Shown here in pieces: positions 16,438 through 25,836 of a DNA stretch of 64,000 nt; position 1 is the first letter of the stretch, and the number at the start of each line of letters is the position of its first letter. The DNA comes from JAHBXE01 sp044222195 (GTDB lineage Bacteria; Planctomycetota; Phycisphaerae; Phycisphaerales; UBA1924): positions 16,607 through 80,606 of the forward strand of contig JBGANS010000019.1 of NCBI GenBank assembly GCA_044222195.1. The letters are read 5' to 3'. The notes under the pieces are model-generated. The model was not told where the DNA came from and did not search any database. It worked only from the letters and a program-made list of their open reading frames with translations. The translations under genes and the position numbers were made by a program.

Positions 16438-18126
16438 CTACTTGGGGGCAGGGGCGGGCTCGTCCTTCTTGACGCCCGCATCGATAAGCCAGCGCTCGAG
16501 GTCCGCGGCTTCGACCTTGTACTTCCCGACGAGCTTGCCGTCCTTGTCGTAAATGTCGAGGTGACCGCCGGCGACTTCCGTCGTGTCGGGCCAGAGATCG
16601 GCGGGAACGGTCTTGTCGCCCGCGGCGGATTCGAGACCGCCGATGCGGCGGTCCACGCGGTCGAGCTCGCGTTCAAGCCGGGAGCGGTACAGGCGGGCCT
16701 TGGCGAGATCCTGCGAAGCGCCCTTGGCGACTTCGGGGAGTGGCTCGCCGGTGGGCTTCCACCCGCCGGAGTCGAGCTTGATCTGAACGGCTTTGAGTGC
16801 CGCGGCGAGTTGCTTGTCTTTCATGGTGCCCGCGATCCAGTCGGGGTCGGCCCAGTTGGAATTGGCTTGAGCCTTTGAGGAGGAGATGGCTTCGTGCTCG
16901 CGCCGGGCCCGGAGCATTTCGATGACCTCGGCGTCAGTGGCGGGGACGTAGAAGCCCTGGGTGGGATCGACACCCCATTCGACGGAGTCGTCGGACCGGT
17001 GGATTGAGCGGCCGGAGGGAAGGTAGTAACGCTGCTCGGTGACCTTGAGTTGGCCGTGATCGGGAATGGTGTGGACGGACTGGACGAGTCCCTTGCCGAA
17101 TGAGCGGGTGCCCACGGTGATGGCCCGGTTGTTGTCGACGAGTGCGCCGGAGAGGACTTCGCTCGCGGAGGCGGCCTGGCCGTTGACGATGATGGCCATC
17201 GGGAAGTCGGGGAGGGTGCCTTCCTTCACGGCGCGTGTGACCTGCTCTTTGAAAGCCCGGCCCTTGGTGGAAACGATGACGCCGGATTCGAGAAAGAGGT
17301 CGGCGATGGCCTCGGCGTCCTGGAGCACACCGCCGGGGTTGTTGCGGAGGTCGAGGACGAGGCCTTTGACGTCGCCCTTGTCCGCGCCGATGGAGAGGAG
17401 AGTTTGGGTGAACTCTTCTGCGCTCGTGGGAGTGAACTGAGTGAGGCGGAGGAATGCGATCTTGCGGGCGGGGTCGATGATGAACTGCCAGGAACCGTTT
17501 TCGGCGGCGCCGGCCGCGTCCTTCTTCTCAGCCCCCCCACCGTTGCCATTGGTTCCGGGCTTCCAGTTGAAGCCTTTGACCGTGTGGGCGATGATGCGTT
17601 CACGTGTGATCGTGAAGGGAATCTTTTCACCCTTGCGCTCGATCGTGAGGTTGACCTTGGTGTGGGGCTCGCCGGTGAGAAGGTCAACGGAAGCATCGGT
17701 GGTCATGTCGAGGGTGGACTTGCCGTCGATCTCGACGATGCGGTCGTCGGGGAGGATTCCGGCCTTGAAGGCGGGCGAGTCTTCAAGTGGCGTGACGACG
17801 GTCAGGTAGCGATCGCGGGTGGTGACCTGAGCGCCGATGCCGACGTAGTCGCCCGTGAGGTCCTTCGTGAAGTTCTTGCTGTCGGCGGGAGGAACGTAGA
17901 CCGTGTACGGATCGTTGAGCGACTCGACGAGGCCGTTGATCGCGGCGAGCTGCATGGCTTTCTCGTCGGGCTCCGAGACATAGGTTTTCGAGATGATTCC
18001 CTTGACGGTGATGAGGGGATCGAAGAAGGAGTAGTCCTGGCGGCTGACGACGAACGTCGAGCCGAGGACGGCGACGCCAAGAATTCCGACGAGGGAGGCC
18101 TGGAAGAGGAATCGGGGCTTGGGCAC
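16438..18126 (-). CDS. S41 family C-terminal processing peptidase (CtpA/Prc-like)
   Basis: A periplasmic tail-specific protease of 562 residues from a GTG start preceded by GGAG 8 bases upstream. A membrane anchor lies at about residues 7-28 (LFQASLVGILGVAVLGSTFVV). The PDZ domain covers about 100-180 (DYVGIGAQV..., GILPDDRIVEIDGKSTLDM). The S41 catalytic core follows, with VLDLRNNPGGVLQDAEAIADLFL, the Ser nucleophile in GQAASASEVLSGAL, and Lys in GTRSFGKGLVQSV. The final ~120 residues form an added charged region ending DAGVKKDEPAPAPK. A long open frame continues upstream to 19101 but lies antisense to the next kinase gene and has no similarity to the family. Confidence 0.92.
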   Translation of the reverse strand: MPKPRFLFQASLVGILGVAVLGSTFVVSRQDYSFFDPLITVKGIISKTYVSEPDEKAMQLAAINGLVESLNDPYTVYVPPADSKNFTKDLTGDYVGIGAQVTTRDRYLTVVTPLEDSPAFKAGILPDDRIVEIDGKSTLDMTTDASVDLLTGEPHTKVNLTIERKGEKIPFTITRERIIAHTVKGFNWKPGTNGNGGGAEKKDAAGAAENGSWQFIIDPARKIAFLRLTQFTPTSAEEFTQTLLSIGADKGDVKGLVLDLRNNPGGVLQDAEAIADLFLESGVIVSTKGRAFKEQVTRAVKEGTLPDFPMAIIVNGQAASASEVLSGALVDNNRAITVGTRSFGKGLVQSVHTIPDHGQLKVTEQRYYLPSGRSIHRSDDSVEWGVDPTQGFYVPATDAEVIEMLRARREHEAISSSKAQANSNWADPDWIAGTMKDKQLAAALKAVQIKLDSGGWKPTGEPLPEVAKGASQDLAKARLYRSRLERELDRVDRRIGGLESAAGDKTVPADLWPDTTEVAGGHLDIYDKDGKLVGKYKVEAADLERWLIDAGVKKDEPAPAPK

Positions 18127-18372
18127 GAGTATGACTCCGTTCGGGGCGTGGACAATCGTAGGGGAGGGAGTGGTCACCACGGCGAGCGCGAAGGGGCACC
18201 GAGAAACGCAGGACAAGGCAGGAGAAGAGCGGCCCGGGGGAAACGGGGGGAGCGGAGCGATTGGGTTATGCTGCGGCCTTCGGACACTCGAATCCGATTC
18301 AATCGCCGGGGGTCTTGAAACGCCAATCCTGTTCTCTGGAACAAGCGTGTGTTGGCCTTGGAGAAGCGGAAC

Positions 18373-21246
18373 ATGAGTTCGGAAGTCAGGTCCGTATTGG
18401 AGAGCGTGATCGGGCTCAACACGGCGGAGCGCAGCGCGGCTCTGGACCGCCTGTGCGCCGGAAAGGCCGAGGTCCGAACGGAGGTTGAGGCCTTGCTCGG
18501 GGCGGTGGAGCGGGGCGTGACCAAGGCGGGCGTGGCGCGTGCCGCGGCGGTGGATGCGACGGTGATACGGAGCGATGAAACGGCGGGGGACCGGATCGGG
18601 GCGTACAAGCTTTTGCAGATGATCGGGGAAGGCGGGTTCGGGTCGGTGTTCATGGCGGAGCAGGAGCACCCCGTCCGGCGGCGCGTCGCGCTCAAGATCA
18701 TCAAGCAGGGGATGGACACCAAGCAGGTGGTGGCGAGGTTTGAGCAGGAGCGGCAGGCACTGGCCATCATGGATCACCCGAGCATCGCGCGGGTGTTTGA
18801 CGCAGGCGCGACGAGCAACGGCCGGCCGTACTTCGTGATGGAGTATGTCAAAGGCAAGCCGATTACCGAGTACTGCGATACCGAGCGTCTGAACGTGCGA
18901 GAGCGGCTGGCGGTGTTCGTAGAAGTGTGTCGGGCGGTGCAGCATGCGCACACCAAGGGTGTGATTCACCGGGACCTGAAGCCGCGGAACATCCTGGTGA
19001 GCACGCAGGACGGGCGGGCGCTGGCGAAGGTGATCGACTTCGGGATTGCGAAGGCAACGGCGCAGCGGATGACGGAGAAGACGCTGTTCACGGAGCATCA
19101 CGGGCTGATCGGGACGCCGGAATACATGAGCCCGGAGCAGGCGGAAGGGTCGATCGACATCGACACGCGGACGGATGTGTACTCGCTTGGCGTGCTGCTG
19201 TACGAGTTGCTGACCGGGTCGACGCCGTTTGAATCTGACAAGTTGCGGAGCGCGGCGTTCAACGAGATGATCCGCATCATTCGGGAGGTCGATCCGCTGA
19301 CGCCGAGCGCGCGCGTGACGAAGTTGACCCGGGGCGGGGACGCCAAGAGCGGTGAGACCGAATCGCTGGACGTGATTGCGGCGCGGCGGAAGTCGGACGC
19401 CAAGTCATTTTCGTCCGCGATCCGCGGAGAGCTTGACTGGATCGTCATGAAGGCGCTCGAAAAGGACCGGGCGCGGCGGTACGAGACGCCGACGGCGCTG
19501 GCGGCGGATGTGGAGCGATTTCTGGCGGGCGAGCCAATCATGGCGGCGCCGGCTTCCACTTCGTACCGCGTGCGGAAGTTCGTGAAGAAGCACCGCGTGC
19601 CTGTCGCCGCGGCGTGCGTGGTGGCGGTTGTGCTGCTGGGCGGGATCGCGGGGACGACGTGGGGGCTGGTTCGGGCGGAAGGGCAGCGGAAGCTGGCGGT
19701 TGAAGAGCGGAAGGCGACGGAACGAGAGAAGGTTCGGGCGGAGGAAGCGCGTGGCGCGGAAGCCAAGGCGCGAGAAGCCGCGGAACTATCTGGTGCACAG
19801 AACCGGGTGGCACGGACGTTTCTGATGTGGGGGCTTGGGTTTGCCAACCCGGAGCGGAGCGGCGGCACGGACCTGACGGTGAAGCAGATGCTGAAGGTGG
19901 CGGAGGACGGCATCCCGGGGCGTTTCAGGGATGATCCACGGGCGGAGGCGCAGGCCCGGGCGACACTCGGCACGATCTACACCGACATCGGGCAGTATGA
20001 CCGAGCGATGTCGCAGCTGAAACTGGCCGCGGAACTGCCTGAGCAGAAGGGCGGGCTTGATGATGAGACGCTCGTGCAGGTGTACATGAACCTGGAGTTC
20101 GGGGAGCGCATGTCGGGGAGCCCGAAGGCGCGAGAGTGGGCGATCAAGGAGGTTGATGCGATTGAACGCGTGGTCCGACGGTCCGCCCCGGCGGTGGCGG
20201 ATGCGCTCGCGTCGCTCAACGCGGCGTATCGGGCCGGCAAGGTCGGGGACCAGGTGCGGGACCAATACCGGCAGGTCCTGGTGGCGTCCCGGGCAGAGTC
20301 GCCGGAAGTTCGCAAAGCGATCGCCTCTCCGACGTTGCGTGCGATGCTTGCGGGAGCGGACTTCTGGCGGCCGGATGCTCTCAAGCCGGAGTCATCGAAC
20401 GTTCTGCTGGAATGTGTGGAATGGGCGGAGAAGGACGATGCCCCGCCGGACATTTTGGGAATCCTCCGGTGGTCGGCGGCGAGCGTGCTCGCGCTGACCG
20501 AGCGGTACGCGGAGGCCATGCCGATCTGCGACCGGATGCGGCCGGACATGGCGAGGTGGTTCCCCGAGGGCTCGCTGCAGCAGGCGGAGGTGGATGGGGT
20601 GACGGGGGACGTGCTGCGGGGGCTCAAGCGGTATGACGAGGCGGCGCCGCTTCTGGTGGGAAGTCACGAGAAGCTAGTCAAGCTGGGAGAACCGGCCTCG
20701 CTGCGGCTGTCGCCGTCGATTCATCGGTTGATCCGGTTCGGAACCGAGAGCGGGCGGTGGGATGAGGTGTCACCACTCTTGACGGCGTTGCTCGACCCGG
20801 CGCGCGTCAATCCTCGCGATGCGCGATCGATCGTTATGGCGAATGATGCGGCGTGGTTTCTGATCGTTCCGGAAAAGGTGCCGGAGGAGCTGCGGCAGAG
20901 TGCCGTGAAAGCGGCCCGGAGCGTTGCGGAGGCGGCTCCAACCAACGGAGGGATGGTGAACACGTTGGCCGTGGGCTTGTACCGTATCGGCTTGTTCGAC
21001 GAGGCCGTGGCGATGCTCACCCGGAGCGATGAGCTGTACGTCAAGAGCGCGAGGCCGGGTCAGGATGCGCGGCAGGTGCCCAACTGGGCGTTCATCGCCG
21101 CTTCTTACTCACAACTGGGAAAGCCGGAGGCGGCTCGCGAGGCGTTGAAGACCGCGCGGGAACTGATGGCCATCCCCGCGAACCAGACGGACGAGAACCG
21201 GCTGTTCATGAGAGAAGTTGAGGGCGTGGTCGAAGGAAAGAAGTAG
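18373..21246 (+). CDS. Transmembrane Ser/Thr protein kinase with TPR-like C-terminal region
   Basis: A 957-residue Hanks kinase. The kinase domain is at about 78-385, with GEGGFG (85-90), VALK Lys108, HRDLKPRN with Asp201, DFG 222-224 and GTPEYMSPEQ. A ~25-residue Lys/Ser-rich insert (about 320-345) interrupts the C-lobe. One membrane helix lies at 410-430, then an Arg/Glu coiled coil and an alpha-helical, TPR-like external region to the end (ARATLGTIYTDIGQYDRAMSQLKLA is typical). The N-terminal ~50 residues resemble the helical segment seen before the other kinase here. ATG at 18373 was preferred over one 24 bases upstream because GGAGAAG lies 6-7 bases before it. No sigma factor is adjacent. 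Confidence 0.92.
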   Translation: MSSEVRSVLESVIGLNTAERSAALDRLCAGKAEVRTEVEALLGAVERGVTKAGVARAAAVDATVIRSDETAGDRIGAYKLLQMIGEGGFGSVFMAEQEHPVRRRVALKIIKQGMDTKQVVARFEQERQALAIMDHPSIARVFDAGATSNGRPYFVMEYVKGKPITEYCDTERLNVRERLAVFVEVCRAVQHAHTKGVIHRDLKPRNILVSTQDGRALAKVIDFGIAKATAQRMTEKTLFTEHHGLIGTPEYMSPEQAEGSIDIDTRTDVYSLGVLLYELLTGSTPFESDKLRSAAFNEMIRIIREVDPLTPSARVTKLTRGGDAKSGETESLDVIAARRKSDAKSFSSAIRGELDWIVMKALEKDRARRYETPTALAADVERFLAGEPIMAAPASTSYRVRKFVKKHRVPVAAACVVAVVLLGGIAGTTWGLVRAEGQRKLAVEERKATEREKVRAEEARGAEAKAREAAELSGAQNRVARTFLMWGLGFANPERSGGTDLTVKQMLKVAEDGIPGRFRDDPRAEAQARATLGTIYTDIGQYDRAMSQLKLAAELPEQKGGLDDETLVQVYMNLEFGERMSGSPKAREWAIKEVDAIERVVRRSAPAVADALASLNAAYRAGKVGDQVRDQYRQVLVASRAESPEVRKAIASPTLRAMLAGADFWRPDALKPESSNVLLECVEWAEKDDAPPDILGILRWSAASVLALTERYAEAMPICDRMRPDMARWFPEGSLQQAEVDGVTGDVLRGLKRYDEAAPLLVGSHEKLVKLGEPASLRLSPSIHRLIRFGTESGRWDEVSPLLTALLDPARVNPRDARSIVMANDAAWFLIVPEKVPEELRQSAVKAARSVAEAAPTNGGMVNTLAVGLYRIGLFDEAVAMLTRSDELYVKSARPGQDARQVPNWAFIAASYSQLGKPEAAREALKTARELMAIPANQTDENRLFMREVEGVVEGKK

Positions 21247-21271
21247 GCGGATCGGGCGCTACGCTTGTTTC

Positions 21272-22666
21272 ATGCCGGTGAAGCGCGAACGCAACGAGAT
21301 TGATGTCCAGTCGGAACGGACTGTGCTGGCCGCGGTGCGGCTGCCGGACTCTCGGTACGACAAGTCGGACCCGTTTGGTGAGCTGCGTTCCCTGGCCGAG
21401 CAGGCCGGAGCGGTGGTCGTTGGTGAACTCTCGCAGGCGATGGAAAGGCCGGTCGCAGGGACATTCATGGGGTCGGGCAAGGTTGTGGAGCTTAAGAACC
21501 TGTGCGAAGCCCTGGATGCGAAGACGATCATCTTCGATCATGACCTGGCGCCGAAGCAGATCGCGAATATCGAGGAGATCACTGGACGCAAGGTGATTGA
21601 TCGGTCGGAGCTGATTCTGGACATCTTTGCCAGCCGCGCGACGACGCACGAGGCGAAGCTGCAGGTGGAGTTGGCGCAGCTGGAGTACACCTATCCGCGC
21701 CTCAAGGCCATGTGGGACCACCTGGAGCGGATCGTGGGGCGGGGCGGCATTGGCGGGATCGGGACGCGGGGCCCGGGTGAACAGCAGCTGGAAATCGACC
21801 GACGCCTCGCCCAGAGCAAGCGCGTGGACCTGCAGCGGGAGCTCGAGACGATCCAGGCGAGGAAGCGGCGAGAAGTTCGGGATCGCAAGGTGGACTACTT
21901 CACCGTGGGTCTCGTGGGATACACCAACGCGGGAAAGTCCACGCTGTTCAACACGCTGACGGCGGGCGGGGCCTACGCGGATGACCGGCCGTTTGCGACG
22001 CTCATCTCGCGTACGCGGAACTGGGACATGGGGGGCGGACTGTCGGTGATGCTGTCGGACACGGTCGGGTTTGTGCGCGACCTGCCGACGAATCTGATCG
22101 CGTCATTCCGGGCCACGCTGGAAGAGGCGACGCACGCCGATGTGCTGCTGATCGTGCTCGACATCGCCGACCCCGCGGCGGAGCTGCAGTACGAAGCCGT
22201 GAACGAAACTCTGGAAAGCCTGTTCGAGGAGGTCGCGGAGCGGGAGGCGAAGGAGGGGGTAAAGTGGACGCCTCCACGCCGCGTGTTGCTCCTCAACAAG
22301 ATCGACCGACTCAAAGACAACCGTGAAGTACTGATCTGGAAGGGTCGCGTGCCGGAGGCGATCGCGATCAGCGGGCGTGATGCATCACACCCGGGTCACG
22401 CCGAGCTGAAGGAACGGATGCGGGCGGCGGCGCAGGGTGTCATTGAAGAACTGCTGATCACCGTGCCGCTGTCGGACTCGAAGACGATTCACACGATCGA
22501 GAACCGGTCGGAGGTCCTGGCGAGGGACTACGACGGGGATTCCGTGACGCTACGGACACGCATCGGGAGCCGGCAGCTGGATCAGTTGAGGAGTGCCGGG
22601 GCGAGGATGGGGGTTGGAAAGCAGTTGCCAAAGAGGGGAAATCGAGCGGAGAAAGGGCGGGAGTAG
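21272..22666 (+). CDS. hflX: GTPase HflX
   Basis: HflX is a ribosome-splitting GTPase that rescues stalled ribosomes. The 464-residue product has the N-terminal HflX domain (AGTFMGSGKVVELKN, IIFDHDLAPKQIANIEE, VIDRSELILDIFASRA). Next comes the family linker GRGGIGGIGTRGPGEQQLEIDRR, then the G domain: G1 GYTNAGKST, G3 DTVGF, G4 NKID. The C-terminal domain carries SGRDASHPGHAEL. The start MPVKRERNEIDVQ was chosen by similarity; an open frame extends 18 codons upstream into the end of the kinase gene. It begins 26 bases after the kinase stop and may share its transcript. Confidence 0.95.
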   Translation: MPVKRERNEIDVQSERTVLAAVRLPDSRYDKSDPFGELRSLAEQAGAVVVGELSQAMERPVAGTFMGSGKVVELKNLCEALDAKTIIFDHDLAPKQIANIEEITGRKVIDRSELILDIFASRATTHEAKLQVELAQLEYTYPRLKAMWDHLERIVGRGGIGGIGTRGPGEQQLEIDRRLAQSKRVDLQRELETIQARKRREVRDRKVDYFTVGLVGYTNAGKSTLFNTLTAGGAYADDRPFATLISRTRNWDMGGGLSVMLSDTVGFVRDLPTNLIASFRATLEEATHADVLLIVLDIADPAAELQYEAVNETLESLFEEVAEREAKEGVKWTPPRRVLLLNKIDRLKDNREVLIWKGRVPEAIAISGRDASHPGHAELKERMRAAAQGVIEELLITVPLSDSKTIHTIENRSEVLARDYDGDSVTLRTRIGSRQLDQLRSAGARMGVGKQLPKRGNRAEKGRE

Positions 22667-22738
22667 AAACCGGGTGCCCAGTGGCCGATACTTCCGCTCG
22701 CTTTGGGGCCCTCCAAGGTCGTTGGCGGGCTCGCCGAA

Positions 22739-22810
22739 GCCACCTTAGCTCAGTGGTAGAGCGATGCTTTCGTAAAGCATAGGTCCAGGGTTCAAATCCC
22801 TGAGGTGGCT
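22739..22810 (+). tRNA. tRNA-Thr (anticodon CGT)
   Basis: A full cloverleaf: acceptor GCCACCT (22739-22745) / AGGTGGC (22803-22809), D-loop TAGCTCAGTGGTAGA, anticodon stem ATGCT/AGCAT around loop TTCGTAA (anticodon CGT at 22771-22773), and T-arm CAGGGTTCAAATCCCTG. CCA is not encoded. It decodes ACG, the favoured high-GC threonine codon. Confidence 0.97.
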
Positions 22811-23045
22811 CTTTTGATGCCTGGATTCCCGGACTTGCGGGCTTCCTGGTGCCGCGCGGCATGGGCCGGATGCGGGCGAAACGGCGGGGGTTTTTTCGGG
22901 GCGCCGGCGGAGCGGGCTTGTGCAATGTCGGTCGGACGGGAATTTGAGGGAATGGGGGAACCCTGAACGCCGAAGAGAGTCGGACCTACTGTTGCGCGGA
23001 AGCTGCGCGGGCCGGTCTGGCCTGCGGTCATTCAGGAGCCCGTCC

Positions 23046-24047
23046 ATGAAGGCATCTCGGCTTGGTTCGCTGGCGGTTCTGGCGTTGGTATTGGTCGCGG
23101 GGTCGGCGGTTCCGACCGCGTACGGGCAGTCGGCGACCGGGGCGGCAGGGGCGAGCGCTACAGCGCCTCGGACAGGCGTTCCGCAGCGGGACACACTGAA
23201 CAAGCTGATGCGGCGGATGAGCGCGGACTTCAACGAGAAGCGCCTGGAGGATGTCATCTCCTTCATCAAGGACTTCTCGAACGCGGACATCGAGACGCTG
23301 TGGACAGATGACAAGCACGGGGAGGGGCTGGACAAGGACACGGTCATCACCGTGAAGGCGGAAAACGTCACGGTGCTGCAACTCATCGAGCGGGTGCTGG
23401 AAAAGGCGCACCCGGAGACCGGCGGCGAAGCGACGTGGCAAATGAGCGAGACGGGCGCGTTTCAGATCGGGCCGCGGGACCGGCTGAACAAGTACCGTCG
23501 GGTCCAGATCTACGACATCAACGATCTCCTGATGGAAGTTCCGGACTATCGAGAGGTGCCGCGGATTGATCTCCAGCAGGCGCTGCAGGCGAGCCAGGGC
23601 GGCGGTGGCGGCGGGGGGCAGAGCCCGTTCCGCAACGAGCAGGACCGCGAGAACCAGAACGAACGTCGCAAGGCGCGGCAGGACCAGGCCGAAGAACTGG
23701 CCACGCTGATCCGCGATTTGGTTGAGACAGACCAATGGACGGAGAACGGCGGGAGCGGCGGGTCGATCAAGTACTACAACGGCACGCTGATTGTGAATGC
23801 CCCTGACTACATCCATCGCGGGATCAATGGATACCGCTGGTGGCCCAGCGCTCAGACGGTGGCGATGAAAGATGTGAAGGGCCACCGCTACGTGACCCTG
23901 GGAGTGGACACGGGTATTTCCACGATTGACGGCTTCGGGCAGCAGCCCGTGACGGCCGTGGTCGGAGGTCAGCCGGTTTCGAGCGGGCCGCCCGGGGGCG
24001 GCGGGAACAAGGTGAAGCCCAGGACCGGTGGGGGCGGAAAGCGGTAA
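23046..24047 (+). CDS. Secreted protein of unknown function with STN-like domain
   Basis: A 333-residue exported protein with a signal peptide ending near AYGQS (residue 29). Residues 48-150 (LNKLMRRMSADFNEKRLEDVISFIKDFSNADIE..., VTVKAENVTVLQLIERVLEKA) have the alternating pattern of secretin/TonB short N-terminal (STN-like) domains. A Gly-rich linker (SQGGGGGGGQS) follows, then a Glu/Arg-rich helix and a second folded segment (YYNGTLIVNAPDYIHRGINGYRW). The C-terminus is Gly/Pro/Lys rich and probably disordered. The phrase 'LIVNAPDYIHRGI' resembles the end of STN repeats in secretin-like proteins, but no pore domain is present, so this is not a secretin. The partner is unknown. Confidence 0.7.
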   Translation: MKASRLGSLAVLALVLVAGSAVPTAYGQSATGAAGASATAPRTGVPQRDTLNKLMRRMSADFNEKRLEDVISFIKDFSNADIETLWTDDKHGEGLDKDTVITVKAENVTVLQLIERVLEKAHPETGGEATWQMSETGAFQIGPRDRLNKYRRVQIYDINDLLMEVPDYREVPRIDLQQALQASQGGGGGGGQSPFRNEQDRENQNERRKARQDQAEELATLIRDLVETDQWTENGGSGGSIKYYNGTLIVNAPDYIHRGINGYRWWPSAQTVAMKDVKGHRYVTLGVDTGISTIDGFGQQPVTAVVGGQPVSSGPPGGGGNKVKPRTGGGGKR

Positions 24048-24102
24048 GTCGCTCCGCCTGCGGCAAGGGACCAGCGGGAAAGGTTAATAGAGAACGCGAC
24101 GA

Positions 24103-24135
24103 CCGGCCAGATCAGTTCTGGCCGGCTTTGCTTTT
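24103..24135 (+). terminator. Rho-independent terminator
   Basis: CCGGCCAG (24103-24110), 7-base loop, CTGGCCGG (24118-24125), followed by CTTTGCTTTT. It lies between two convergent genes. Confidence 0.85.
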
Positions 24136-24152
24136 CGAGTCGTTGATCTCGA

Positions 24153-24974
24153 TCACGAAACGGGAATGACGATCGTGAAGTCGCTGCCTTTGCCCGGTTC
24201 AGAGTGAACCTCCAGCCGGCCGTGATGGGCTTCGATCAGCCTGCGGGCGGTTGGCAGCCCCAGGCCCGTGCCGCCGGACTTGGTCGTGAAGTAGGGCTGG
24301 AAGATCTTCGCGAGCGTGTGCGCATCGATGCCGGGGCCCGTGTCAATGACGTGGAGGGCGAGCTCGGGCTTCTTGTCAGGACCCTGCTGACGCGTCGTGC
24401 GGAGGATGAGTTCGCCGCCACCGGGCATCGCCTGCACGGCATTGAGCATGAGGTTCAGGATCGCCTGCTTGATATGCGGGACGTCGAGGCTGGCGGTGAC
24501 GGGGCCGGGGGCCAGGTCGATACGGAGGCGTACACCCTGCTGCTGGGCCTGGGGCATGAAGAAGTCGGCGAGTTCGGAGACGACCTGGTTGAGATCGGCG
24601 GGAACCGGTTCGATACGGACTTGACCGGCGAACTGGAGAAAGTCGGTGAGAATGCCGCGGAGGCGGTCGACTTCCCGGCGCAGCGCGGCGACGCGCCGGG
24701 AGAGCCTTGTGCGCTCTTCCGGGGCGATGGGCAGGTCGGCGAGCCCCTCGTCGAGAAGTTGGGCGTTGAGACCGATGGTCGAGAGCGGGTTCTTGATTTC
24801 GTGCGCGAGGCCGCCGGTCATGGAGCCGATTTCCGCCATGCGTTCAGCGGCGCGGGCGCGTTTCTCAGCAGCGCGGAGGCGCGCAAGGTGGCGGACGACG
24901 AGGGAGTAGGCAACAGCCGCGGTGAGCAGAATGCCGAACGCGAAACCGATCAGGATGGAGGAGAGGTCGGGCAA
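24153..24974 (-). CDS. Membrane-anchored sensor histidine kinase (orphan)
   Basis: A 273-residue kinase with one N-terminal membrane helix (residues 5-27) and no sensing domain. A short coiled segment leads to the dimerisation/phosphoacceptor motif MTGGLAHEIKNPLSTIGLNAQ (His near residue 59). The HATPase domain has N-box LNLMLNAVQAMPGG, G1 VIDTGPGID, F-box FQPYFTTKSGGTGLGLP and a terminal HGRLEVHSEPGKGSDFTIVIP. The layout resembles NtrB/AtoS-type kinases that sense through partners. No response regulator lies beside it, so the partner must be encoded elsewhere. Confidence 0.92.
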   Translation of the reverse strand: MPDLSSILIGFAFGILLTAAVAYSLVVRHLARLRAAEKRARAAERMAEIGSMTGGLAHEIKNPLSTIGLNAQLLDEGLADLPIAPEERTRLSRRVAALRREVDRLRGILTDFLQFAGQVRIEPVPADLNQVVSELADFFMPQAQQQGVRLRIDLAPGPVTASLDVPHIKQAILNLMLNAVQAMPGGGELILRTTRQQGPDKKPELALHVIDTGPGIDAHTLAKIFQPYFTTKSGGTGLGLPTARRLIEAHHGRLEVHSEPGKGSDFTIVIPVS

Positions 24975-25131
24975 GGGATTGAGGAGTTCACGGAGACAGG
25001 GACGCGGTGATGTAAGAAGATAGGGAGGGAGGCAGCGCTCGGGACAGGAGCGCCGAATCGCTTGGAGCCGCGCGAACCACGGCGATCATGAGCCGTCGCG
25101 GGGCCCCACCTTCAGGCGCGACGGGTGAGAG

Positions 25132-25416
25132 TCACCGCCGCGGCGATCGTGAGTAGCCCTTGGGTGGCTTGACCGTGATCTCGGCGTCGTCGACGCGCGT
25201 GGCCTTGGTGGCCTTCCAGCCCTTGTCGGTCTTCTCAGCGCTGTAGAGGACGCGGGACCCGTCCTTGAGGACACGGAAACCATCGCCCTGGATGACCGTG
25301 AAGTGGACGAAAATATCCTGACCCTCAGGGCCGAGGATAAAGCCGAACCCCTTTCGTGGATCAAACCACTTCACAGACCCTTCGACATCGCTCAACCGAT
25401 CCGCGTTGTCGCTCAT
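25132..25416 (-). CDS. Cold-shock domain protein
   Basis: A 94-residue single OB-fold nucleic-acid binding protein. RNP1 is KWFDPRKGFGFI and RNP2 is DIFVHFTVI, with a typical GFRVLKDGSRVLYSAEKTDKGW end of the fold. The C-terminal tail (VKPPKGYSRSPRR) is basic, longer than in CspA, and likely adds RNA contact. Such proteins act as RNA chaperones in translation, at low temperature or constitutively. The gene is about 140 bases downstream of the end of pnp, in the same direction, so both could share an RNA-metabolism context. Confidence 0.93.
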   Translation of the reverse strand: MSDNADRLSDVEGSVKWFDPRKGFGFILGPEGQDIFVHFTVIQGDGFRVLKDGSRVLYSAEKTDKGWKATKATRVDDAEITVKPPKGYSRSPRR

Positions 25417-25652
25417 GTTCGGCCCCTGACTCTGTCACCCTCGACTTCGTCCAGCTGGCTGGGGCTCTCTCCGACCTTTCACAAACACACAGAACCGGGA
25501 AGACCACCGGCCCCGAAAACACGAATTATGGTGGGCGGCATGGACGCCGGCCCTTCACGAGGAGTTCAGATTACCACATTGGCGCTGCGCGTCAAATAGC
25601 CCCGCGACAACGGGGCCAATAGGACTCAGGGTTGGGTCGAGGGACGACCCTT

Positions 25653-25836
25653 TCACCCGCCGCGGTGGCTGGATGCGGGTTGACCGCCCCCGCCGCCCCA
25701 CCCCGCCCCCACCGCCCGCCCCGCCGCCGCCTTCGGCGGCCATGGCAACCTTGCGGCTAGCTTGATCCGGCCCTGGTCATCCACGTTGATGACCTTGACC
25801 TTGATCATGTCGCCGATGCGGACGACATCGCCCACA
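25653..25836 (-). other. Displaced C-terminal part of PNPase (S1 domain end) in a shifted frame
   Basis: After the in-frame pnp stop, the missing end of the S1 domain is readable one frame over as GDVVRIGDMIKVKVINVDDQGRIKL, which joins exactly after ELADGFVKSV. A second break follows: AAGCTAGCCGCAAGG lacks one base relative to the expected 'L-SRK', and the RKVAMAAEGGGG tail then reads in the third frame to 25555. Both shifts are of the -1 type. The real C-terminus of pnp is therefore uncertain. The region is G-tract rich, so sequencing errors are possible. Confidence 0.75.

Noticed and set aside
18127..19101. Upstream extension of the S41 peptidase frame to 19101
   Set aside because: The extra 325 codons overlap the 5' half of the divergent kinase gene and look random; GTG at 18126 has a GGAG site.
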